This document shows, in pieces, positions 1 through 6,749 of a stretch of 15,511 nt of DNA; position 1 is the stretch's first letter, and every line of letters starts with the position of its first letter. The notes beneath the pieces were generated by a model. That model ran no database searches. It was not told where the DNA came from and saw only the letters and a program-made list of their open reading frames with translations. A program made the position numbers and the translations under genes. The stretch is from CAUZFZ01 sp963579025 (GTDB taxonomy: Bacteria; Planctomycetota; Planctomycetia; Planctomycetales; Planctomycetaceae). The DNA is taken from positions 1 to 15,511 of the forward strand of contig CAUZFZ010000209.1 of assembly GCA_963579025.1 (NCBI GenBank). Direction: 5' to 3'.

Positions 1-858
1 TCCGTTCAGAAATCAGGATCGCAAAGGACGCCGCTTTCTCCAAGACCACTTCAACTCACGGCAAAAGCCGAAGAACTCCAACTCACAACTCCCACGTGTT
101 GTCGCCTCAGAGAGATCACACCCGTCAAAGACGGCGAGTACGTGGACGATGACGGCACGCTGTTCAAGGGACGTGACGATATCGAGGCCGAGTTTGCCGC
201 ATTCTTCAAGGCACTCCCGGGAACTAAGCTCGCGGTCGACGTGGACGACCTGCGCTTTGTTGGCGACTCGATGGCAATCGAAGAAGGCACGGCCGCAGTA
301 ACGCGTGCAGAGGACGACAGCGTCACCGTCAGCCGCTACATCGTGGTTCATGTCCGGACTAAAGACCGCTGGCAGATCGCCAGTGCACGCGACCTCGACA
401 GTGAACCAGCCAGCAACCATGACCGGCTGAAGCCCTTGGAATGGCTCATCGGAGACTGGGTCGACGAAAGCGACGAGTCGACTGTTGAAACGTCGATTCG
501 TTGGTCCGATGACGGCAACTACATCATCACGAAATTCAATGTGAACGTCGCCAGCGCGCTTGTCATCAGCGGCACGCAGCGCATCGGCTGGGATCCTCAA
601 AAACGGCAGGTCCGTTCATGGATCTTCGATTCCCAGGGCGGCTTCGGAACCGGATTCTGGACGGAAACCGAAGCGGGCTGGATTGTAAAGACCACTGCAG
701 TGCTCCCCGGCGGAATGAATGGCAATGCCACCGCCACTTATGCGAGTACCGGAATCGACTCGTTCCGGATGACGCTTAGCCAGCGAATCGTCGCCGGTCA
801 GCCGCTGCCAAATCTTTCCCTCGATGTGGTAAGACGACCGCCGTCGATCAACAAATGA
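1..858 (+). CDS. SnoaL-like / lipocalin-like two-domain protein, 5' end missing or disturbed
   Basis: The 3' part of a protein resembling the SgcJ/EcaC (SnoaL-like, NTF2-fold) group seen in planctomycetes. The recognisable part begins near base 118 with DGEYVDDDGTLFKGRDDIE, the middle of an NTF2-like domain that runs to about base 410. A second beta-rich domain follows (about 430-850), starting PLEWLIGDWVDE and containing GTQRIGWDP and SWIFDSQGGFG; it resembles the DUF1579/lipocalin-like partner domain of such proteins. No catalytic residues can be assigned and the substrate is unknown. The frame is open back to base 1, but bases 1-117 in this frame do not read like the expected first helix. 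A GTG at 142 is the first start-type codon near the conserved part, but it has no ribosome binding site and would cut the fold, so I treat the gene as entering from the left. Stop TGA at 856-858. It lies co-directional and 64 bp before the RND adaptor, so it may share the transcript. Family call fairly sure; function unknown. Confidence 0.7.
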   Translation, partial: SVQKSGSQRTPLSPRPLQLTAKAEELQLTTPTCCRLREITPVKDGEYVDDDGTLFKGRDDIEAEFAAFFKALPGTKLAVDVDDLRFVGDSMAIEEGTAAVTRAEDDSVTVSRYIVVHVRTKDRWQIASARDLDSEPASNHDRLKPLEWLIGDWVDESDESTVETSIRWSDDGNYIITKFNVNVASALVISGTQRIGWDPQKRQVRSWIFDSQGGFGTGFWTETEAGWIVKTTAVLPGGMNGNATATYASTGIDSFRMTLSQRIVAGQPLPNLSLDVVRRPPSINK

Positions 859-910
859 CCCCACGGCAATGTACTCTATATCCGTTGCGATGGAGTTCCC
901 GATAAACACG

Positions 911-916
911 AAGAGG
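911..916 (+). promoter_or_regulatory. Ribosome binding site of the RND adaptor gene
   Basis: AAGAGG lies six bases before the ATG at 923. It decides the start: in-frame ATGs at 869 and 890 have no comparable purine run and would put about 18 extra residues ahead of the lipoprotein signal peptide. Confidence 0.55.
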
Positions 917-922
917 TTGAGC

Positions 923-2578
923 ATGCGCTGGTCTGGATTGTTACCCCTGTTGGCTCTTGTGTTCACCGGCTGTTCGGGCAGTCCCGATCCGCAGACCGAG
1001 CGAAAGCCCGCACCGCGGCCCGTCAGTGTGCTGACGTTGGAGCAGACTGATCCAACGCGGTCGTTCGCTGTGACGGGCACGGTTGGCTCATGGAAGACCG
1101 AGGATATCGGGTTCGAAGTCAATGGCCGTGTGCAGTACGTGATTGAGCCCGAGACCAATGTTGCGGGGCCTGGAGACAGCGAACAGGATCCAGCACCGCT
1201 CGCCTGGATCGATCCGACGAAATACGAATCAGCAGTAGAAAGTGCAGCCGCACAGATCGCCGTGCTGCGCAAGCAGAAAGAAGCTGCGGTAATCGAATGG
1301 GAAAAGGTCCTGCCAGCTCAACAGGACGCCGCCAAGGCCGCTCAAGTACTCGCCGACGCTGACTTCCAGCGAGCCAAAGCACTACTCGACAAAGACGCGA
1401 TCGCAAAGGCCGAGTACGACCAGTACGTCGCTCAAAAGGCAAGCGCCGAGGCGAAAGTCGCACAGCTCGTGGCGACCACAGAAGCTAAGGCAGCGGAAGT
1501 GACATCAATTGAGGCACAGATTGACCAGGCAATAGCCGACGAGAAAGACGTGGCTCGCGACCTCAAAGATTGCCGATTGACAGCACCATTGCGTGGTCAG
1601 ATTGCTGAGGTGCACGTCATTCCCGGAGGCTCGGTCGAACGCGGCGAACCCGTGATCACTCTACAAATGATGGGCCCAGTCAAAGTCGAATTCGAAGTCT
1701 CGGCCGAGAGAGTCCGTCAGATCGCCTACAAGGAATCACTCAACATCATTCTGGCTCAGCCCGACGGAACTGACATTCGCGAGGAAGGCGTTATCTATCA
1801 GACGGATACAACCGCCGACCCATCCACGCGCACGTTTACCATAACGGTACTCGTTCGTAATCGACTGATTCCGACGGAGGTTCCTGATACCGTCGATGAG
1901 ACGACTCTCGTCAAGACACGCGACATCTGGAAATTCCTACGTGGCATCGTCGACGAATCTGGTGCCTACTATGTCGAACAACACGCAATCCAGTCGGACG
2001 GTGAAGGTGACTTCGTCTGGAAGATCCTTGACGACAGGGATGGGGCACGGCGAGCGCGTGGACCGCTATTCGGTGTTGAGAAAGTTCGCGTGACGGCTGG
2101 CGAACGCCTAAAGCCGTTTCTCGAAGCATGGCGATTTCGCGATGTCGTCGTCGGTGAAGACGCAGATTTCGACCCCGAGCAGGATCGAGTACTTGGCAAG
2201 CTCGTTATGCCACCCGGCGTCACTGAATTCTCCGGCGGAAAAGTCCTCTTCGAGCGTGAGCAATGGCTGATGAGACCCGGCGATCTGGTCGGTGTTGACT
2301 TAAACGACAGTCGTATGCCGCAGGGGTTTTACGTACCGATCGACGCCATCTCCGAGAAGTCCGGAAAGTACTACGTTTTCGCAGTGGACCGAAACGATGG
2401 TGGCAGCAAGGTTCGACAGGTTGAGGTTACGGTCTATGACGGTCCAAATGCACAAAAACGAATCGAGGCCACTGGCGATGGCCAACTCTCCGCGGGGGCT
2501 CAAATCGTTCTGGGCGGTGTCCACTATCTGACGAATGGCGAAGCCGTGAACGTCGCGTCGGAAGTGGAGGGGAACTGA
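923..2578 (+). CDS. RND efflux periplasmic adaptor (HlyD/AcrA family), lipoprotein, enlarged C-terminus
   Basis: Membrane fusion protein linking an inner-membrane RND pump to an outer-membrane channel. From the ATG at 923 (551 aa) the N-terminus is a lipoprotein signal peptide: MRWSG, a hydrophobic run, then VFTGC, giving a lipidated Cys17 and periplasmic anchoring. A first half lipoyl motif lies at about 55-75 (GTVGSWKTEDIGFEVNGRV). A long Ala/Lys/Glu-rich coiled-coil hairpin covers about 103-215. The second lipoyl half is at about 217-247 (RLTAPLRGQIAEVHVIPGG), followed by a beta-barrel region to about 330. The usual length is about 350-400 aa; the extra length is after the barrel, where two similar membrane-proximal modules occur at about 349-430 and 469-545. 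The pump gene starts within the stop codon region (TGATG), so the two are very likely translated together. The longer start at 869 is possible but less likely. Adaptor role is firm; the exported substrate cannot be told. Confidence 0.92.
   Translation: MRWSGLLPLLALVFTGCSGSPDPQTERKPAPRPVSVLTLEQTDPTRSFAVTGTVGSWKTEDIGFEVNGRVQYVIEPETNVAGPGDSEQDPAPLAWIDPTKYESAVESAAAQIAVLRKQKEAAVIEWEKVLPAQQDAAKAAQVLADADFQRAKALLDKDAIAKAEYDQYVAQKASAEAKVAQLVATTEAKAAEVTSIEAQIDQAIADEKDVARDLKDCRLTAPLRGQIAEVHVIPGGSVERGEPVITLQMMGPVKVEFEVSAERVRQIAYKESLNIILAQPDGTDIREEGVIYQTDTTADPSTRTFTITVLVRNRLIPTEVPDTVDETTLVKTRDIWKFLRGIVDESGAYYVEQHAIQSDGEGDFVWKILDDRDGARRARGPLFGVEKVRVTAGERLKPFLEAWRFRDVVVGEDADFDPEQDRVLGKLVMPPGVTEFSGGKVLFEREQWLMRPGDLVGVDLNDSRMPQGFYVPIDAISEKSGKYYVFAVDRNDGGSKVRQVEVTVYDGPNAQKRIEATGDGQLSAGAQIVLGGVHYLTNGEAVNVASEVEGN
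2566..2571 (+). promoter_or_regulatory. Strong ribosome binding site of the RND pump gene
   Basis: GGAGGG sits six bases before the ATG at 2578, inside the last codons of the adaptor gene. With the one-base stop/start overlap it indicates coupled, efficient translation of the pump. Confidence 0.7.
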
Positions 2579-5500
2579 TGAACCTCGCTGCCTTCGCGAT
2601 CCGTTACCGACCGGTTGTCCTGACTCTTGTCATCTTGCTCATGGCGTGGGGCGTGGTCTCGTTCTTCACGATGCCTCGACGCGAAGATCCGGAATACACG
2701 GTCAGGACGTGTGCCGTTTCCACGTCATGGCCTGGTGCCCCAGCGACCAAGGTCGAGGAACTGATCACCAAGCCCATTGAAGAAGCGTGCGACCGTATTG
2801 ACGATGTCGACCTCGTTCATTCGACAACCACGAACGGCTTATCGACTGTTTTCGTCGATGCAGACGAAACAGTCAGTGCCGCGTCCATCAACAATGTCTG
2901 GGACAAAGTCCGCGCCAACGTGGCGCGAGTGAAGATGCCCGAGCAGGGCATCACACCGATTGTCAACGATGAGTACGGTGACACGTATGTCATCCTCGTC
3001 GCCGTCTATCAGACACCGCTACCTGGTGACGCTGAGATCGCACCACAGAACGAATACTCATTGCGTGAGCTGGATGTTATCTCGGAGCGCATCAAGGACG
3101 AATTGCGGCTACTCGACGGTGTGGCGAAGTCAGAGCAGTATGGCGTGGTCGAAGAGGCAATCTACGCGGAGACCGATGCCGGGACATGGTCGCAGTTAGC
3201 ACTAACGAGCGATCGTCTGCAACAACTGGTGGAGTCTCGGAATATCGTTGCCCCTGGCGGGACGATCGACACGGAATCCGGGCGGTTCTTTGTGAAACCT
3301 GGCGGCGAACTGAACGCTGTTAATGAAATTAACCAGATTGTTACCGGTCTTGCGGGCGATGATGACGCGACGCGGCAGGTCTATCTGCAGGACCAGGGCA
3401 TCAATGTCGTTCGCGACTACGTTGATCCGCGTCAGGTGATCTGCCGCTACGGCGATGCCGAAACGTCCCGGCCGTGTGTCATGGTGGCGCTGTCCATCAA
3501 GTCTGGTTCGAACATTGTCACGGTGTGCGAAGCGGCAAAAGCCCGTATCGACGAGATGCGCCATGTCGAACTGTCGATCCCGCCTGATGTCGGCATCGAG
3601 TACATCTCAGATCAGTCGCAGAACGTAAACGTGAAGATTGAGCAGGTTCTGAGCAACGTCATTGGCGCGATCATTATCGTTGTGATCGTTGTGTATCTGG
3701 TTGTCGGGTTTCGCTCTGCCATGGTCATGGCGGCGAATATTCCGGTGGTTGTTCTCGCGGCCATCGCATTGATTACCCTGTTTGACGTACAGCTTGAGCA
3801 GATCTCGCTGGCATCGATCATCATCGCTCTGGGGCTGCTGGTAGATAATGCCGTGCAGGTTTGTGACCAGTCGCGGACGAACCAGATTGCCGGGATGTCG
3901 CCGGTCGAAGCGAGCGTGAAGGGTTCGACGCAATTGTCGACAGCCATGCTGATGGGAACCGCGACAACGATCGCCGCATTTGCACCCATGCTGATTGGCC
4001 TGATCGGGAGCACTCGGGAATACGTCTACAGTCTGCCGGTGACGCTCTCGGTAACGCTCGGTATCAGTTGGATACTGGCCATGACGTTTTGCACCATATT
4101 GGCCGGCGCCTTTATTCGTGCGCCCGCGGATCCAACGAAGCCATCAGCTCCGTTACCCTGGCTGTTCGCAAAGGTGACAGCGCTGATTACGCGTCGATCG
4201 AAGGCCGGCAGTACGGCTGACGAACAAAAGCCTGATCCAATCGATCGACTGTTTCGCAGCACGGTCCGGTCATGTGTGAATCACAAGTTCATCACGCTCG
4301 GTGTCGCGGCTGTCCTGTTCGTTGTGACCGTAAGATTACCTGTTGCATCGGAGTTCTTTCCCAAGGACATGCGCGACCAGTTTCCGATCGAGGTGTTTCT
4401 TCCAGAGAACTCAACCATCGAACAGACAGATGCGATCGCGCGACAGGTGGAGACAATCCTGCAGAAGCTGAGTCCGCTGATGGACTCGGCCGGGCAACCG
4501 GCGATGGACGAGGCAGGTCAAGCGATTCAGCAGGTTCGCAGTTTCCGTACGATGGTTGGTCGAGGCGGTTCTCGCTGGTATCTGAGCTGGGGTCCCGAAC
4601 CGGCGAATGCAGCCTTTGCAGAGGTCCTGGTCCGCACAACACAGGCTCGATTCACCCCAGACCTCGTACGCCGCGTGCGTGAGATTGCGGAACAAGGTGA
4701 CGAATCACTTGGTCTGCCTCCGATTGTCGGCGCTCGCATTGTCCCACAGGAACTGCAACTCGGCCCCTCCGAAGCGCCGGTCGAAATCCGTGTCGTCGGC
4801 TCCGGGTTCGCGGACATGCCCACAATGCGACGTTACGCCGACAGCGTTTCCGAACTGGTCCGCAACACGCATGGTACCTGGGACGTAAGCGACTCCTGGG
4901 GCGTGAGTGGTTATCAACTACGTGTCGATGTTGATCAGGACAGCGCCAATCTGGCGGGAGTCACCAATCTCGATATCGCGAACACACTGAATGCCTACTA
5001 TGCCGGTCACAAACTGACGACGCTGCGCGAGGGGGATCATCTTGTCCCGGTCTACCTGCGACTTGGCAGTGACGAACGGGCGACGCTGGACGGGCTGCGC
5101 ACCGCGTTTGTCGAAGGCACGAGTGGCAGGAAAGTACCACTCGACGCCATCGCAACGATCACACCACGCTGGGAACCGGCAACGATTGAGCGTCGCGATC
5201 TGAACCGCGTCATCTCAGTGTCTTCCCAGGTGGAAGCCGGCGTCCTGGGCAACGACGTCGTCAAAGGCATCATGAAATCGCCGGAACTGAAAACACTTCA
5301 GTCGGAGATGCCAGCCGGTTTCGGGATCGAAGTTGGTGGAAACCTGGAGAAATCCAATGAGAACGCGGCACATCTGGGTGTGTGTCTGGGAATATCCGTG
5401 CTGTCGATCATTCTTCTGCTGGTCATTCAATACAACGGCTTTGCGAAGCCAGTCATTATTCTGACAACACTGCCATTGGCGCTGATCGGCGCACTGCCCG

Positions 5501-5922
5501 GTTTGTACTTCACGAATAATGCACTGGGATTCATGCCTCAGCTCGGCATCCTGTCGTTGTTCGGAATCGTGTTAAACACTGGCATCATCTTTATCGAGTT
5601 TGCAGACCTGCTGATTGCTGACGCGGCGAGGAAGTCAGACGGCTCAGGTCCGATCTGTGGCCTTACTCGTGATGAGTTTCGAAGCTGCCTGGTCGATGCC
5701 TGCAAGCAGCGACTCTTGCCCATTTTCCTGACGACCGCCACGACAATCGGCGGCCTGTTACCACTGGCGATGAGCGGCGGACCGCTGTGGGAAGGCATGT
5801 CATGGTGCATGATCTACGGACTGATCGTGGCGACGCTGTTGACGCTGCTTGTGGTACCGGCCCTGTATGCGATGTTCGTCGAGACCTTCGGAGTCCAACC
5901 CGTCAAGGTTGAGTCGACATGA
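2578..5922 (+). CDS. RND efflux transporter permease (AcrB/AcrD/AcrF superfamily)
   Basis: Inner-membrane pump of 1114 aa, full length for the family (about 1000-1100). The layout is classical and internally duplicated: TM1 at about 12-32, a large periplasmic porter domain, TM2-TM6 at about 360-520, TM7 at about 568-590, a second porter domain, and TM8-TM12 at about 932-1100. Family motifs include SWPGAPATKVEELITKPIEE after TM1 and FFPKDMRDQFPIEVFLPENS after TM7, the latter recalling TriC/MexK-like drug pumps more than metal pumps. The TM4 relay motif reads GLLVDNAVQV (D423, N424), where AcrB has two Asp. TM10 reads GIVLNTGIIFIEFA, with N1000 in place of the AcrB relay Lys, so the proton relay is of a reduced type. 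It would work with the upstream adaptor as a trimer plus an outer-membrane channel encoded elsewhere. The stop overlaps the next gene by ATGA. Superfamily certain; substrate unknown. Confidence 0.96.
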   Translation: MNLAAFAIRYRPVVLTLVILLMAWGVVSFFTMPRREDPEYTVRTCAVSTSWPGAPATKVEELITKPIEEACDRIDDVDLVHSTTTNGLSTVFVDADETVSAASINNVWDKVRANVARVKMPEQGITPIVNDEYGDTYVILVAVYQTPLPGDAEIAPQNEYSLRELDVISERIKDELRLLDGVAKSEQYGVVEEAIYAETDAGTWSQLALTSDRLQQLVESRNIVAPGGTIDTESGRFFVKPGGELNAVNEINQIVTGLAGDDDATRQVYLQDQGINVVRDYVDPRQVICRYGDAETSRPCVMVALSIKSGSNIVTVCEAAKARIDEMRHVELSIPPDVGIEYISDQSQNVNVKIEQVLSNVIGAIIIVVIVVYLVVGFRSAMVMAANIPVVVLAAIALITLFDVQLEQISLASIIIALGLLVDNAVQVCDQSRTNQIAGMSPVEASVKGSTQLSTAMLMGTATTIAAFAPMLIGLIGSTREYVYSLPVTLSVTLGISWILAMTFCTILAGAFIRAPADPTKPSAPLPWLFAKVTALITRRSKAGSTADEQKPDPIDRLFRSTVRSCVNHKFITLGVAAVLFVVTVRLPVASEFFPKDMRDQFPIEVFLPENSTIEQTDAIARQVETILQKLSPLMDSAGQPAMDEAGQAIQQVRSFRTMVGRGGSRWYLSWGPEPANAAFAEVLVRTTQARFTPDLVRRVREIAEQGDESLGLPPIVGARIVPQELQLGPSEAPVEIRVVGSGFADMPTMRRYADSVSELVRNTHGTWDVSDSWGVSGYQLRVDVDQDSANLAGVTNLDIANTLNAYYAGHKLTTLREGDHLVPVYLRLGSDERATLDGLRTAFVEGTSGRKVPLDAIATITPRWEPATIERRDLNRVISVSSQVEAGVLGNDVVKGIMKSPELKTLQSEMPAGFGIEVGGNLEKSNENAAHLGVCLGISVLSIILLLVIQYNGFAKPVIILTTLPLALIGALPGLYFTNNALGFMPQLGILSLFGIVLNTGIIFIEFADLLIADAARKSDGSGPICGLTRDEFRSCLVDACKQRLLPIFLTTATTIGGLLPLAMSGGPLWEGMSWCMIYGLIVATLLTLLVVPALYAMFVETFGVQPVKVEST

Positions 5923-6695
5923 GCAGTTCGGAACCAGAACGCAGGCAAGACAATTCGGACGCTGGTCGATGGTCTCAGAGTCTCGGGCACACGAGTTTCA
6001 CGCGACTACTCGTTGCACTTTCCGTACTGCTGTTCGCCTCCCCATTCATTGGAAGCTTCGGCAACCAGCTTGGCGAGTTGTTTTCGACCCTGCTTGTCGT
6101 CGTTCTGCTCAGCTCAGTGCTGGTCGCATCCGCGCTGGCCGTCAGTGAAAGCAGGCGGCAGTCACGAGTCACGCTGATCCTTGCCGCCGCATGCGTTGTT
6201 CTGACCTGGCTGGGCAACCTGACCGATTCGTCTTCATTCCGTGTCAGCCAGCAGATCCTGACGATTGGGTTCCTTGCACACGTCGTGCGACTGATCGTGA
6301 GGGCTCAATTCCGTCAGCGCAGTGCGGATCACGACACAATTGCTGCCTCGATTTGCGGGTATCTGCTGATCGGAGTTGCCTTCGCCGTCGTCTATTCGCT
6401 CGTCATTCAATTAGACGCCAGTGCATTCGACACCGGAGAAGCTGCTCCAGGAAGTCAGACGTCTTTTCACTTTGGAAATCGCCACACTTTCACTTCCCTG
6501 TACTACAGCTTCGTCACACTGACAACGCTTGGCTTCGGTGATATTACTCCGGTCTCGATGCCCGCTCGAATGCTGACCACGGCCGAAGCCCTGATCGGTC
6601 AGTTGTACCTGGTCGTGCTCGTGGCTCGACTTGTCGGGTTACATATTTCAAATGGAATGACTCAGCCGACAAACATCAACGACAACCAAGAGTGA
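5919..6695 (+). CDS. Potassium-channel-like membrane protein (Ion_trans_2 type)
   Basis: 258 aa with hydrophobic segments at about 29-46, 53-75, 84-98, 111-127, 141-163 and 216-241, and a re-entrant pore loop between the last two. The pore carries TTLGFGD at residues 202-208, a K+ selectivity-filter signature (variant of TVGYGD), preceded by the typical helix FTSLYYSFVTL. The 4-6 TM arrangement resembles a six-TM channel, but the fourth segment has only two Arg (R124, R128) and no regular Arg-every-third-residue pattern, so voltage sensing is doubtful. There is no RCK/TrkA or cyclic-nucleotide domain; the C-terminus ends about 17 residues after the last TM. The ATG at 5919 overlaps the pump stop (ATGA), with only a weak AAGG upstream, so translation probably depends on the pump gene. 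Ion selectivity is predicted from the filter, not shown. Its link to the pump is inferred from gene overlap only. Confidence 0.88.
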   Translation: MSSSEPERRQDNSDAGRWSQSLGHTSFTRLLVALSVLLFASPFIGSFGNQLGELFSTLLVVVLLSSVLVASALAVSESRRQSRVTLILAAACVVLTWLGNLTDSSSFRVSQQILTIGFLAHVVRLIVRAQFRQRSADHDTIAASICGYLLIGVAFAVVYSLVIQLDASAFDTGEAAPGSQTSFHFGNRHTFTSLYYSFVTLTTLGFGDITPVSMPARMLTTAEALIGQLYLVVLVARLVGLHISNGMTQPTNINDNQE

Positions 6696-6696
6696 T

Positions 6697-6745
6697 GTTG
6701 TACCGCCTGAGTACAACCTCAGGCCCGGCCCAGAGGCTGTGCCGG
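6697..6745. terminator. Inverted repeats between converging genes; possible bidirectional terminator
   Basis: The 54-bp gap between the two converging gene sets holds three inverted repeats. GCCTGAG (6705-6711) pairs with CTCAGGC (6718-6724) around a 6-nt loop. GTTGTA (6697-6702) can pair with TACAAC (6712-6717), which is exactly the loop of the first hairpin, so the two structures exclude each other. CCGGC (6725-6729) can pair with GCCGG (6741-6745). No T-run follows on either strand, so a standard intrinsic terminator is not proven; position is the main argument. Confidence 0.4.
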
Positions 6746-6749
6746 AACA

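Noticed and set aside
13..600. Long minus-strand open frame (195 codons) opposite the SnoaL-like gene
   Set aside because: The plus strand has recognisable family motifs over the same bases, and the minus-strand translation shows no domain or start signal; it is a shadow of codon bias.
869..922. Upstream start of the RND adaptor at 869
   Set aside because: It would bury the lipoprotein signal peptide behind 18 extra residues and lacks a ribosome binding site; AAGAGG favours 923.
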